Positions 1 through 12,600 of a stretch of DNA of 64,000 bases are shown here, one piece after another; position 1 is the stretch's first letter, and the number at the start of each line of letters is the position of its first letter. A program made the translations under genes and the position numbers. This stretch comes from Agapanthus africanus. Taxonomy: Eukaryota > Streptophyta > Magnoliopsida > Asparagales > Amaryllidaceae. The DNA lies in contig JASDDO010000006.1 in the NCBI GenBank assembly GCA_030015575.1, positions 319,286,361 to 319,350,360 on the forward strand, written 5' to 3'. The notes beneath the pieces were generated by a model. The model saw nothing but the letters and a program-made list of their open reading frames with translations. It was not told the origin of the DNA and did no database searches.

Positions 1-865
1 ACAGAAATATAATAAGCATCACAGAAAAATACAGATATCTGGGATCCCCGGGTTTCACAGAGCCGCTACTGAAACCCGACGTTCCCCTGGTCGTGTGGAT
101 AGCCTGTGCAATGAAATCCTAGACTCCTACGGGCGCGGCAAGTTACCCGCCAAAACCTGAAGCGAGGAAGCCCCCTTCAGCAACGTGAATGGACCACCCA
201 GCACTTCACGGAATCCGGTAACTTGGGCACCCCTCCTGGGTCAACCTGTACCCCCTACGAGTGCGGCGAATAGCCCGCCAATTCTAGAGTGAAGCCCCCT
301 CCGTCTCAATGCCATGAGATGCGGGCCCGTTGCCCTATAGAACCCGGCTATCCGTGCACCCCACCTTGGGGTAATCCTAGTACAGAAAGTAAAATATATA
401 TACAACGGGCACATCGACCTCGACCCGGTCGTGCCCCAAAAGAATAATATACAAACAGGCAGTGACGGCAGTCCACATGTCGGACGCTCGCCCCGCAATA
501 TCAAATGTACATAATACAACCAAAACTGTACTAGCATTGCACCCAGGCTATCCCCTACGACCAATCCGCAACATCACAGCACAATCACAGAACATCAACG
601 TGAATGTCACGTTCGCAAATCCGTCTAACCGGGCTATGCAGTTAGACAGGATTTACCGATCAAGTGACATTCACGGTCCCAGATATAATGTAAATACTGT
701 GAACTAATGTGTTTAAAATATTCGATCGATCAAATTTACCCAAGTGGGCCCCAAGCACTACTGTAGCACTCACAGAAAATCTGGGCCCAAAAAGAATGTT
801 CCAAAACCCCTATTTTCAACACAGAGACTCTCTGTAGAAATTTGATACACTGAACAGCGAAGACT

Positions 866-911
866 GCGGTGGAACCGCTGCCCAAGCATGGGCTTTGCCG
901 CGGTTCCGCGG
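866..911. repeat. Paired GC-rich palindrome in copia leader
   Basis: A GCGGTGGAACCGC arm (866-878) is followed by a perfect CCGCGGTTCCGCGG palindrome (898-911). The two are near reverse complements, so the segment can fold into one hairpin with an inner GCCCA/TGGGC stem. The same paired design occurs at 37607-37651 in the other copia leader and in the LTRs of two Athila-like elements. Confidence 0.7.
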
Positions 912-1107
912 TCGTATAGTGTGTTCACGTGATAAAATTTCTACAGAAGTCTTAGAATTGCCTGCACATCATTCTGCAACAACCTGAAAAATTTTTGGAG
1001 CTAAAAAAATTTCGACAGAAACTGATGTTTTTGAAAATGCGGTTTTGGAATTTTGTTCGATCGGAAATGTAAACACATTAGACCAAGCTAGACTAGGTTA
1101 ATGGCGT

Positions 1108-1120
1108 GGCTCTGATACCA
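1108..1120 (-). other. Primer binding site (initiator tRNA-Met type)
   Basis: On the minus strand this reads TGGTATCAGAGCC, the usual plant copia primer site complementary to initiator tRNA-Met. It lies 7 bp from the inner end of the LTR at 1128, which fixes that LTR as the 5' LTR of a minus-strand element. Confidence 0.85.
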
Positions 1121-1127
1121 TTATAAG

Positions 1128-3255
1128 TGCACGGCGGCGCCCCGGCCGTCAATCCGACGCCGGAATGCGGAAGCGATGTTTTACTTTAACTTTTTAAACC
1201 GGCACCACCGCGCACTAAAATCCCGGATCGGGCCATTAAACTAGTCCAAGCTAACTAAAGAACGGGGTAAAGAGATATACCGAGCGATCCATGTCCTTCG
1301 GTCTTCTTGTCGTCGTCCCGATCTCCCCGCGGAATCTCCGGTCTCCACCACGTCGCCGGAAGGGCACCACGTCGCCGGCTTCTTTTACGGGCTCCCACCT
1401 CTGGACCGAGGCAACTCGGGCACGAAGTTGGCGAGCCGACGTGCCCAAGGATTGCTGTAGAATACGTGTAGTGTTCTATGTCTCATTTGGGGTTTGAGGA
1501 AGTTGCCTTTGGTGGAGGAAATGAACTAAGACTTTTTGGAGATGAAACTTTGGGATTTTTGTGAAGCCAAAAGACCAAAAATCCCACCACAAAAATATGG
1601 GCAGCCCCTCCTTGGCTTGGCCGGCCATGGTAAAGAGAATGAGAGGAGAGTGAGAGAGTATCAAAGGAATGAGTGTGAGCCAATAATCAAGGAGAGAGAA
1701 AAAGGTTATCATGAGAAATAATCATCACATAACAAACCCTCACTCCAAAACAACCATCATCACATCCAAAGTCAAGCAATCATGGAGTCAAGAAAGTCAA
1801 GAGATGGTGCAACCATCATGAAGCAAGGATATGCAAATAACACCCTCCACAAATGCTTATTTGCACAAATGCAAATAAGCCCTCCTCCATAAAATTTCAG
1901 CCAATGGAAGATACAAAGAAATATGGCCGAAACGGAAAACAAACTGGCAACTCCAAAAAAAACTGATTCCGTAATAAATTACAGGAAAACCCCGCTACTG
2001 TATATACATACCCGCATTTGTATTCCGACCGAATACAAATGCAATGAGACAAAATCTACACAGTACTATACTAGGATCCGGCTTAAACCAAAGCCCGCTA
2101 GTATGAACCGTCCGATCCTGATCCGTGCAATGCCGTACGTATCTGATCGAACCCTGCCATATCTCCATGCGCCCTCTACAACGTTTCGCCCGAAAACTTG
2201 AGCAACTGAATGTGGGGGACTCTAAAGACTCGTCAATACTATGGCTGTGGATTTAACCACTAGCACGTCAGAGATATTAGCCATACGTGACGGGCTACCA
2301 GCTATTGACCAAAAGGGACGTCTGTGAGCGAACTCAGCGTGACACCCTACTGAGCCTGTCAGTGACAATATCCGTACAGTCCGGTCCGTTCGTCTATGAG
2401 CATCGCATGGCGGGCCTAAGGGGTTGGTAAAAGTCAGACCCCCAAAAACGGTACAAGTCGTGTCGGAGTGTAGCCCAGAACACCATGAGATACTACAGGA
2501 ATACCTACCAGTAAATCTCCTGCCTTGGCCAAGGACTTCGTGTCATGGCTCTCCTAGACACAGCGCGACCTCACCCCCAATACCGGGAGAGACGAACCCA
2601 TGCAGATCCGCTCACTGCCTCCATGTGGCTCGGGACTGTACCCAACTAAAACCTGTTTGCACGTCTCCTTTGAGCGTGGTAGGGTAGTAATCAAAGTACA
2701 GTGGGAACTCACACGAGACAAATGACGATCTCAGGTTGATGAACTAACCTGTACACATGTCACCAGGGAACTGCTATCTGACGTCAGGTATAAGACCAAC
2801 TAGCATGTTCCCGACGAGTCCTGTCCGGTGTACTCATAACCTAATGAGCACCTGTATACATCTTAGGTGAACTAACTGACACCAGTGGCTTGTGAGACCG
2901 GCCACCGCCCCTCGTCGGGGTCTCGACTGTATACACTAGTCTACTCTGGAGTATCGATGCCTTGTCTCGAAACTCCCACGACTAGGGACCTTTTAAGGAT
3001 GTGCTTATAGACTACCAGATCCCACGTATATGATCGCCCTCATACTGCTGGCAGTCAAGCATGAATCCTAGAGGCTCTATCAACGTGTAATAGCGACCTG
3101 TCAGGTCACCTAAAGCAGTACATGATGATAAAGATAAACCAGATAGCATACTATCATCTTGAGTAAGACTGTCCTACCGGGATAGGTCCTCCCTCAATCA
3201 TTGCAATCACGTGCCTGTGATCCATTAATTGACTTTGAGGGCACTATCTCCAACA
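1128..3255 (-). mobile_element. 5' LTR of minus-strand copia (Angela-like)
   Basis: About 2.13 kb bounded by TG (1128) and CA (3255), next to a tRNA-Met primer site. It shares blocks with all other copia LTRs here, e.g. GACTCTAAAGACTCGTCAATAC near 2218 (also near 5758; reverse-complemented in the plus-strand LTRs near 17440) and the GTCCTTCGGTCTTC block near 1291 that recurs near 4912. The matching 3' LTR is outside the window. Bases 3256-3260 (GTTCG) would be one copy of the target duplication. Confidence 0.8.
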
Positions 3256-4745
3256 GTTCGTCATTTTTATATCAGTGACCGAAGGCAAGTAAAATCTCCA
3301 CTTGCTTATCATGCTACTTCAAACCTTAGCTATGATATTTACTATAACTAGATATATCTATAGCTATAATTAGATATTAGTTCATTATTGAAATTGTGTG
3401 GCAAGCCATAGTGCCGTCTTGCTAATTGAAGCTCGACTAGAGCTTATTATGGTGTAGGTAACATGTAGGAGGTATATGATCTTTATCTACATTCGTTTGG
3501 CTAAATCGATAACCGAACGTTACCTAGATATTCGATAGGTTAACCGAATGAAAATCCTATTTAACATGCCTGTGTTTTGTGAATGTTGAATTCCGTTACT
3601 GTTGATGATATTGTGTAGTGATTTAAGTTTAAAATATTGAGAATATCGTCACGAAACGTCGCCCCAAAGAGGCAACGTCAAATTTGGTTTTTATTATACA
3701 CGTCGTGGTGTTAAATTGATATTAATTTTGATACATACTGGAATGTAATGTTCTATGGCTCATATAGAAGCTGACTCGATAATATAGGACCCCCTGTTAT
3801 TTATTTTTTCCGATACTGATATATTTCAACGACGAAAAATGACTTGGAATGCGGCTCTGGACTGCTGTCCAGAGTAACATTTCATTTTGACCCCTGGTTC
3901 TAAATAAAGGTGTAGTTCTTTATGAAACATAAAATATGCGAAACGCTATGCTTTTGCGAAGATAATCTTGTTATCTAACGATAGATGGTGATTTCGTTTG
4001 ATTTTACTGTCGTTTGATATTTTAATCGAATTTTAAACCGTCAAGATGTACTACAGTTTTGTACAGGGATAGATTATATATCCTCATCTTAAACAGTGCA
4101 TATCTCCCAGCACACAGCGGATATTGTTGATCCATCAGATGCATTGGAGACATAATGGATAGATCTAAATATTACATAACTGTAGCGTTGCCTAATTATG
4201 ATCCCAACAGGGAGAAAACCGTGTTACGAAACGGACTTCCAATTCTGAAACTGGATTTCCAGCAGAGAACACTTAAATGGAATGACCGTAACTCGCAAAC
4301 CTGAAACCCGTTTGACTCAAAACTAATTTTTCTGTAGAGATAATTAAATATACTGCTTACTCCTTTTATATTGTTTTGCTCAATTCTGCACGTGTGATTT
4401 ATAGTGAATTTTGCAAGTTATATGACACCGGCTGCTATATTTTATTCGTATCATATTTGATTGCATTCTTATTATATCATGTAACTGTTATACCCTCATT
4501 AAATAGTGGCCATATACATTGATATCCTAGTGACCGTGTTACATTACCAAGTGATAAGTGTTAGCGATTGGATTGTGGCATGTATGTTAGTGTAAAAACG
4601 TGATTGAATAGTGGAAGTGACACGTATTTGTACACAATCAGCGGAATTATTTAGTTATTGCATTTTCGACGCCTATGGGGCATATATAAGTGTAACTATA
4701 ACTAGTATGGGATGGGTATGTAAGCATTTATATTAGTGTCATAGG
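3256..4745. other. AT-rich non-coding stretch, no gene seen
   Basis: No open frame with family similarity. It includes an 8-bp perfect hairpin at 3855-3874 (CTCTGGAC and GTCCAGAG around TGCT) whose flanks AAAATGA and TCATTTT can extend the stem. It may be part of a plus-strand LTR ending near 7587 and interrupted by the solo LTR at 4751, but I cannot find its start. Confidence 0.4.
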
Positions 4746-4750
4746 TAAGA

Positions 4751-6769
4751 TGTTGGGTTACGGCAGCGCCCCAGCCATCAAACCGTGGCCAAATGCGGAA
4801 CAAAATTTTTCTAAACTAGCGCTATCATGACTCGATGCCCGGATCTACCCTAAACCCTATACTAGAAAGCATATATAAAGAAGTTATAATGGTTATACCG
4901 AGTTAATCCATGTCCTTCGGTCTTCAACCATCTTCCTAAGCTCCTAGTGGTCGTCTGGATCGAGTTTGGTTGTCGGTCTTCCTCCATCTACGATGATCCA
5001 TCTGAGAGAAACGGAGCAAGCTCCACCCTCTCCAAGCGAGGCAACCGACACTCCAAGGTTGTTAGCAATGGAGAGTGGAGGTGTAGGAATGTGTCACTAT
5101 AATTTTTTTCTCATCACAAATGCTCCATGAGCAACTCAAGAGGATGAAGGAGGTGAGTAAACATGTAGCATGAGCAACTAAAGAAAGTGGCTAAAAACCA
5201 AGTGAGAATGTAATGAAGCAAGTAAAGAAAATCAAGTGAGCAAGGCTTGTCAAGAAAAATGTGGCTGCCTCTCACTCACTCTCAATCATGCACACACACA
5301 AAATATCTCTTTTCATTTTCCAATAAAAAATTCCAAGCCATACCTCTCTACATGCCATGACCCATGCTCATGCCAACTCACCCTCCACCTCATTTCCAAA
5401 TTAATTTTCTAAAAAGAAAATCAATTAATGAGGTGGCCATCTTCTAGAAACTATTCCGTATAAATACGGAATACAACCCGGTATACGTATCGAAATACAT
5501 ATACGCGTATTCGTACAAAAATACGAATAGCCAAGAGAGAAAATGAATAGTGAACAATAATACTAGAATATAAATACATATATAAATTATTAAATCAAAA
5601 CCTGATTTAATAATCCGGCTTAATCCTAAACCACTAGTATTATCAACCGTCCGATTAAAGTCTGTGCAGCCTGTACACATATTTAATCGGACACCTGTAT
5701 GTACCAACATACGTCATCTACACCATATCGTCTGAACCGTGAAAACTCTCTTTGTGGGACTCTAAAGACTCGTCAATACGCTGGCAGTGGGTTTAACCAC
5801 AAGCACGTCAGCGGCACTAGCTGTACGTAACGGCTACCCAGGTATTGAGCGAAAGGAAGGCCGGCGAACAAACTCATCTTGAACCCCTACTGAGCCTGAC
5901 AGTGACAATATCCGTACAGTCCGTTCTGTTCATCTAAGAGTATCACATATCAAGTTTAGGGGGGTGGATAAAGTCAGACCCCTAATAACGTGATAATTCG
6001 TGTCGGTATGAGACCTATCACCACCTGAGAAACTACTGATCCTAGATCAGTAATTCTCGACTACCTTGGCCAAGGATTTCTGGTGATGGCCACCCATGCA
6101 CTGCGCGACATCAACCCCCAATACCGGGAGAGACGAATCCCCGACGATCCGCTCACTGCCTCCATGTGGCTCGGGATTGTACCCAACTAAAACCTGTTTG
6201 CACGACTCCTTTGAGACGTGGTAGGGTAGTAATCAAAGCACAGTAGGAACTCACACGAGACAAACGACGATCTCAGGTCGACAGACTAACCTGTACACAT
6301 GTCACCTGGGAACTGCTATCTGACAATAGGTATAGTACCAACTAGCAGGTTCCCAGCGGGTCCGTCTAGTGTACTCATAACCCAATGAGCACCTGTATAC
6401 TATCTTAGGTGAACAAACTAACACCAATGGCTTGTGAGACCTAGTCACCGCCTCTCGTCGGGGTCTCAATCAGTATACACTAGTCTACTCTGGAGTATCG
6501 ATGCCCAGTCTCGAAACTCCCACGACTAGGGACACTTAAGGATGTGTTTATAGACCACCGGATCCCACGTATATGATCGCCATCATAATGCTGGTAGTCA
6601 AGCAAAAATCCTATAGGCTCTATCAACATGTAATAATGATGATAAAGACAAACTAGATAGCATACTATCATCTCGAGTAAGACTGTTCTACAGGTATAGG
6701 TCCTCCCTCAATCATCATAATCACCTGCCTCCGACTACGATAATTGCCTTGAGGACACTATAGCCAACA
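4751..6769 (-). mobile_element. Solo copia LTR with target duplication TAAGA
   Basis: A 2.0-kb LTR of the same family as 1128-3255, starting TGTTGGG and ending CCAACA. It is flanked directly by TAAGA at 4746-4750 and 6770-6774, with no internal sequence, primer site or polypurine tract. This is the standard footprint of a copia insertion reduced by LTR-LTR recombination. Orientation follows the family match to the minus-strand LTR at 1128. Confidence 0.88.
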
Positions 6770-6774
6770 TAAGA

Positions 6775-7587
6775 CATCAAGGACTGTCCACATATCTTGG
6801 ATGCCAGTCGAGACATGCTCGATGGAGACCTGGTCTCAAATTCTCGCGTAGACTTGTCATGGAGAGATTAGTATTAGATTCATGGTCAGTGTTTGATGTG
6901 GACTGGAGGGTGTGGGGTAGTTTGAGTGTGAGTTTGATCAATGGAATCTCAGGAGTCCTACTGCCTGCATATTTTTTGATTTCGTGATTTTGTTACTGAT
7001 CGTGTTACTGATCATGATTCGGGCCTGTGTTTCCTTGCCACTGGGGATTACCCTTGGGTTGGGAATACTCTTACGGTAGCTGACGCTCACACTTAGACTG
7101 ACGATAGGTTTAGTGATATGGACATTGCATTGATCACCGATTCAATACACATGCCTTACTGTTTACCTATACCGGTTATTCATGCTCACGTCATTACTCT
7201 ATGCTTACCGCTTCATGTTTATCATCATTGCATATAGTACACACACACACATATATTATTATTGTGTCGCTCTGACGACCTGAGTATGCATGCTCATAGT
7301 GAGAAGTGGACTTAGCTCGGATCAGGACCTGCCTTATCTCGAGCATATTGCGGACATCTAGATCAGCGACGTCAGCGCTATCTTTTCCCTTGACTCTATC
7401 TGGTTAGTTGTATATTTGTTTTGATATAATTAGTGACTGCATTTCTCATTACATGTGCTATGATTATTGCTTACCATGTACTACTAGAAGCCGAAGTGTG
7501 ACTACGGCAGGATAATTCCTTGACTGTAGGAGCATGGCTGGCCTAGTCACCCCCCGTATTCTGTATTTTGGGAAGTTGAGTATGACA
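6775..7587 (+). mobile_element. Possible end of a plus-strand chromovirus LTR
   Basis: This sequence runs up to TATGACA (7581-7587), which is followed 3 bp later by a tRNA-Met-like primer site. The Tekay-like element at 20.5-32.4 kb ends its LTR in the same way (GTGACA, short spacer, TGGTATCAGAGC). A short CA/TA microsatellite lies near 7235-7255. The LTR start and a partner copy were not found, so the assignment is tentative. Confidence 0.35.
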
Positions 7588-7590
7588 TGG

Positions 7591-7606
7591 TGGTATTAGA
7601 GCCAGG
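7591..7606 (+). other. Candidate primer binding site, tRNA-Met type
   Basis: TGGTATTAGAGCCAGG differs by one base from the common plant site TGGTATCAGAGCCAGG and sits 3 bp after a CA-ending sequence. It would open a plus-strand element whose body is interrupted at 8149 by the next copia LTR. Confidence 0.5.
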
Positions 7607-8148
7607 TTTAGAATAAGATTACAGTTTCCGACTAGGGCTTGACAGTCTGTCTAGGTTATGAACTAGTTATCCTTGACTAGATTTCTTTTAGTGCATTCTA
7701 CTATATATTTTGATCTTATCCGGTAGAGTTTTGGTAACTTGATAGAGTTATGTGGTTGTAATTATAAACTGCAGCATAATTACAATACTGTACTCTGTTT
7801 GAGTGGCTTGGGCTTCTACCTTTGATTCTCTTCTCGATCGAGGATTACCTTACCACATATTCTTATTTTGATCGTTAAATTTCTATCTCCGTTTATATCT
7901 TATATCGTTCCCGAGTTTTCAAATCTATTTTACATTTTCATCCTTGTACCTTTCTTGTTGGTCCTACTCCTGCTTACGTTTCTTATTGGACACGTATTCT
8001 CACGTCTTCGTTTCTTCAAAGTTATCATATCGTGTTCCATGCCTTTAAGTTCCTATCGGCGTCGTGCAGCGAAAGCATGGTGGGTCCATAACCTATCTGG
8101 AGAACGCAAGGAGAAGACCCGTTAACGTTTTTCCCCATCTGTCCGAGT
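7607..8148 (+). other. Leader-like sequence after candidate primer site
   Basis: No recognisable gag. An 85-residue open frame (7868-8125) is hydrophobic at its start and basic at its end and resembles no family I know. It lies between a primer-site-like sequence and a later insertion, so it is more likely leader than gene. Confidence 0.3.
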
Positions 8149-10113
8149 TGTAAGTATGCCTTAGCACCTCTACTAGGGTTTTAACAAAAGCATGTGTGCA
8201 ATTTTAAAAATTCTAGAGAGCTAAGTTTACTAAATATGAATCGAACTAGAGATTAGGATTTCAAAACAAAGCAAAACGAGATTAACACTAAGTGAATGGA
8301 AACTACAACCTTTTTAGACTGGTCCTTTACTTCAATTGCTCTGTGTAGTAGTCCTAGAACTCTTCTACGACTCCACTTGAAAGTTAGAACGAGCTTGTTC
8401 AAAGTCTTCGTCGTCTATGATGATCCACCTTGAAACTTCTCACTCTCACTCTCACACTTCACTAATTTTTGAATTAGTGAAGATAACAACCTATACTAAT
8501 TTGCTATTGTAGTTTAGGTTGATGGAGTGGGGATCTTTCTCATTAAAATTCTTTCTTTTTCTTTTCTTTTTCAACTTAGAAAAATATCTAGAGAGGAAAA
8601 ATGAAGAGGATGAACTTAGAAAGATAAGAATGAACCTTGAAGATAAGATTGAGATGGAGATAAGTATGGATGAATAAAACAATTAAAAAGAATGAGTCAT
8701 GGTTACTAGGGCCTTTGAGAACATAATAGAAGCCATGACTCATCTCTTCATTTGTTTTTATTCATATATATTTATCAATATCTTTATTATTTTCTCCAAT
8801 ATGATTCTTATATTTCCATGTTCATTGTACCATCAACCATGATACATTTGTATATATATTAAATGTATATGAATAAAGAAAAGAATTGAAATGAGTAATA
8901 TATTAGTTAATTATTAAATCAACACTTGATTCAATAATCCGGTTGTATCATATATAACCCAGCTAATATCAAAAATGCTAGATTAGAATACAGTATCATA
9001 CACTTGTATTTAATCAAGCTCCGGCACATATCTCCATACGTGCCCTACTTCGTTTCGCCCGATCTTGCAAACCTCTATGTGAGACTTTTAAGACTCATTA
9101 ATACACTAGCAGTAGGTAATGATCACATCAGATACCCACAAGCCGTCAGCGGTACTAGCTGGATGTAACAGCTACCCAAGTATTGAACGAATAGAAGATG
9201 AACAAGCAAACTTGTTCAACTTCCGTAGAGCCTATAAGCAACACTTACTGTACAGTATGGTCTCTTCGTCTGATATGTCGCATATCGAGTCTGGGGGTTG
9301 GAATCATCAGACCCCAATAACTCGATAAGTCATGCCGATATATGGGCTATAACCAATCGAGAAACCACTGATAACACTTATAAGTAAATCTCATCAGCCC
9401 TGGTTAGGGACTTGCGGTTATAACTAATCGCGCATAGCACAACATCAACTCCCAATACCGGAAGAGACGAAACCCCTCCTATCGCTCACTGCCTCCATGT
9501 GACTCGGGACTGTACCCAAAATCCACTTATTCTCATGACTCAGTAGAGCCGTGGTAGGGTGGAAATCAGAGCACAGTGGGAACCACACAAGACACTATGA
9601 CGATCTCGGGTATACAGATTAACCTGTACAAGTGTCACCAGAGAACTGCTATTTGACGATAGGTATAATACCATCTAGGAGTTCTCGGCGAGTCCGTTCA
9701 GTGTACTCAGTCTCTAATGAGCACCTGTATACAATCTTTGATGTCAAACACCAATGGATATGGGATCATCCATCGCCCTAATACAGGGTCAAGAAACGTA
9801 TACTCTAGTCTACTCTGGAATATCGATGCCCTATCTCGATACTCTCTCAACTAGGAACTGTTAAGGATGTGATTGTAGACTACTCAAGCCCCACTAGTAT
9901 GATCTGCATCATAGTCTTGGTAGTCAAGCCAACATCCTAAAGGTTTTATCAATATGTATCAAAGAGACAGTAAACTAAAACAAGTGAACATGTTAAGATA
10001 AAGAGCAACCGGATAGCATACTATCATGTTGAGCAAGAAAGTTCTCTATATATATGTCTAAGTATCTACTATAATATATAATAATGGTCTCTAGGGAATA
10101 CATATTCCTAACA
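8149..10113 (-). mobile_element. 3' LTR of minus-strand copia
   Basis: It ends CCTAACA at 10113, followed at once by the reverse complement of a copia polypurine tract, and starts near TGTAAGTATGCC. Blocks near 9080 (AGACTTTTAAGACTCATTAATAC) and near 9800 (TCTACTCTGGAATATCGATGCCC) align with the other copia LTRs of the window. Length about 1.97 kb. The left boundary is set by family alignment and could be off by a few bases. Confidence 0.75.
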
Positions 10114-10128
10114 ATCTCCCACTTGCAC
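10114..10128 (-). other. Polypurine tract of minus-strand copia
   Basis: Minus strand reads GTGCAAGTGGGAGAT directly before the LTR start TGTTAGG. The same tract precedes the 3' LTR at 49985 and is characteristic of Angela/BARE-like copia elements. Confidence 0.85.
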
Positions 10129-10637
10129 TAAGGCCAATTATTGGTGTATCTCATACCCAACATCTTAAAAAGTCGCTTAAATTGTGCAAATGGAAGTGCC
10201 TTGGTGAGTGGATCCGCAGTGTTGTTCTTCGTGTTTACTCTCCAAACTTCGATCTTGCGGCGATCAACTATCTTCCGGATCAGGTGATACCGCCTCAGGA
10301 TATGTCTGGAACGCTGATGGGACATGTGTTCCTTAGCTAATTCCATAGTCCTATTATTATCACAATACAGGGGTATTGGATCAATAATGGTTGGAACCAC
10401 TCCAAGCTCTGAGATTAACTTCCGTATCCAGACAACTTCCTTGGCAGCATCATTTGCAGCAATGTACTCAGCTTCCATCATTGAGTCTGCAACTGTATCC
10501 TGTTTGGAACTTTTCCAGTAGACCGCCCTTCCATTGAGGGAAAATACAAAACCCGTCATAGACTTGCGATCATCCTTGTCAATCTGGAAGCTGGAATCGG
10601 TAAAGGCCTCCATTTGGAGATCCCCGTTACTATACAC
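10128..10637 (-). pseudogene. Fossil copia RNase H domain
   Basis: The translated minus strand shows typical copia RNase H landmarks in order: a DSSFQIDKDDRKSMTG segment, AVYWKSSKQDTVADSMMEAE, LYCDNNRTMELAKE, RHILRRYHLIRKIVD and the end motif NNTADPLTKALP. The domain normally processes the RNA strand during reverse transcription. It lies right before the polypurine tract, its normal place at the end of the polyprotein. Treated as a fossil: the polyprotein around it is broken. Confidence 0.9.
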
Positions 10638-11715
10638 GAAAAAAATTTCTTTAGACCTTCATAAGTACTTAAGAACGTTCTTCACAGCTGTCCAGTGTTT
10701 CTTCCCTGGATTGGATTGATACTTGCTTACTACACTCAGTGTGTAAGCTACATCTGGGCGAGAACATAATATCTCATACATGATAGACCCTACTGCAGAA
10801 ACGTAGGGTATAACACTCATGCGAGCATCTCTTCATCATACTTTGGACAGAAGTCTTTGGAGAGGGTGATTCTGTGACAAACGGGTAAATTACTTCTCTT
10901 GGAATCTTCCATACTAAAACTTTAAGTATGGTGTCTATGTATCTAGATTAGGACAATCATAACATTCTCTTAGATCTATCTCTATATATCTTAATGCCTA
11001 GAATGCACGAGGCATCACCCATGTCTTTCATGGAGAACCTTTGTGATAGGAATAGTTTGACCGATTATAGCATATGAACGTCATTTCCTATCAAGAGAAT
11101 GTCATTCACATACAATACGAGGAATATGACTATACTCCCTACAATCTTCTTATAAATGCAAGGTTCATCTATGTTTTTGATAAAATCAAACTCTTTGATC
11201 GTATCATCGAAGCAGTTGTTCCAATTCCGTGATGCCTGCTTTAATCTAGATGAATTTAAACAACCTCCATGCCTTTTTGCTGCTCCTACTGTCAATGAAG
11301 CCTTCCGGCTGATCCATAAAAACGCATTCTTCTAAATTACCATTTAGAAATGCAGTTTTAACGTCCATCTGTCAGATTTCACAGTCGTAGTAAGCAGCAA
11401 TAGCAAGTAGGATTCGAATGGATTTAAGCATAGCTACTGGAGAAAAGGTCTCATCATAGTCCAATCCTGGTCTTTGACGAAATCCTTTCGCTACAAGTCT
11501 TGCTTTATAGGTCTCCACCTGTCCATCCACACCAATATTTTCTTAAAGATCCATTTGCACCCTACGGGGTTTATTCTAGAAGGTGCAACTTTCAAAGTCC
11601 ATACTTTGTTGGTGTGCATGGATTCCATTTCGGATCGCATAGCATCCAGCCATTTCACCGAGTCGCTACTCGTAATAGCCTGCTGAAAACTTGTAGGGTC
11701 ATCATCTTTCATGAT
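10638..11715 (-). pseudogene. Fossil copia reverse transcriptase region
   Basis: Broken reverse transcriptase of the same element. Visible pieces are a DAMRSEMESMHTNKVWTL stretch (copia RT entry, near 11.6 kb), VGCKWIFKK shortly after it, and a YVNDILLIGND block near 11.1 kb matching the YVDDILLIG core of copia RT, preceded by FDFIKNIDEPCIYKK. Several breaks separate these pieces. It sits between RNase H and integrase in copia order. Confidence 0.85.
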
Positions 11716-12087
11716 GCGATCTTCTCTATCACCATCAATGAGGAAACCATAGAATCTCTCTAGTGGTAAGACCTATTAGATCTACGGAGTGACTGAGCTT
11801 CGTTTGGTTCTATCGAAACTTCAGGTTCAACCAAATCGTCGGTAGTTGTTTGTGGCTCTGGAATTTCTTCGAGTTTCACCGTATTGTCAATAGTATCATT
11901 TATAAAAAATCTCATTTTCTAAAAATGTGGCATATTGAGAAACAAACACTCTTCATTCCTCCTTATGGTAGAATAGATATCCATATAAATGTTTATGATA
12001 TCACACAAACTTACACAAAACCGATCGTGTCTCGAGTTTGTCTGGATTATGCTTTTTAACAAAGGCAGGACAATCCCATATCCTAAC
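11716..12087 (-). pseudogene. Copia linker between integrase and RT
   Basis: Expected position of the variable linker between integrase and RT. No conserved motif can be seen apart from weak continuity with the flanking domains. Confidence 0.5.
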
Positions 12088-12600
12088 TCATTTACGAAAT
12101 GGTCTCTTCCCACACCATATCTCATATGGAGAGGTAGGCATGAATTTGGTCAGAACCCTGTTTAATAGATATGCTACAGTCTCTAATGCATACCCCCAAA
12201 AAGAAACTGGTAACTCGGCATCACTCATCATGGAGCGTACCATATCTAATAGGGTACGATTCCTTTGCTCTGACACACCGTTGTGTTGTGGTGTGTACGG
12301 AGGAGTGAGCTGAGAGAGAATCCCATTCTCTTTTAGGAAATTCAGGAACTTTGTACTTAAGTACTCTCCTCCTCGATCTGATCGAAGTTTCTTGATACTC
12401 AATTCAGTTTGTTTTTCTACTTCAATTTTATACTTCTTGAATTTTTCGAAAGTTTCAGACTTATGTTTCAGCAAGAACACATGTCCAAACCTCGAGAAAT
12501 CATCAGTAAAGGTTATGAAGTATGAATAACCGCTGATTGCATATGTAAACATTGGTCCACATACATCACTATATATGAGGCCTAAGAGTCAAGTAGTTCT
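12088..12600 (-). pseudogene. Fossil copia integrase core
   Basis: The minus strand encodes a clear copia integrase core: YSYFITFTDDFSRFG with the first catalytic acid, KLRSDRGGEYLS with the second, and LTPPYTPQHNGVSEQRNRTL with the third, followed by the usual MVRSMMSDAELPVSFWGYAL tail. Integrase inserts the cDNA into the host chromosome. It belongs to the same element as the RT and RNase H to its left. Fossil. Confidence 0.9.

Larger units (their letters stand above)
1..1127 (-). mobile_element. Copia (Angela-like) 5' leader, minus strand, cut by window edge
   Basis: This is the untranslated region downstream of the primer site of a minus-strand copia element; the rest lies outside the window. 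Read on the minus strand it matches, block by block, the leader of the plus-strand copia at 37.4-39.2 kb: a GGGGCAC..CCGGG..GATGT block (about 410-440 here, about 38930 there) and a TTCTA..TAGAATTGG block (about 280-350 here, 39016-39078 there). It also holds a paired CCGCGG palindrome, as the other copy does. No gag reading frame is recognisable; the short open frames do not resemble any family. Fossil; age cannot be judged from one LTR. Confidence 0.75.

Noticed and set aside
1251-1497. Short GC-rich frames on both strands
   Set aside because: They lie in a copia LTR and overlap each other; no family similarity.
7591-7606. tRNA-Met gene
   Set aside because: Only a primer-site-length match to the tRNA 3' end, as at 1108, 27901 and 37419; no cloverleaf around it.
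7868-8125. Hydrophobic 85-residue frame, possible membrane protein
   Set aside because: Short, AT-rich, lies between a primer site and an LTR; no homologue recognised and no splice or promoter context.
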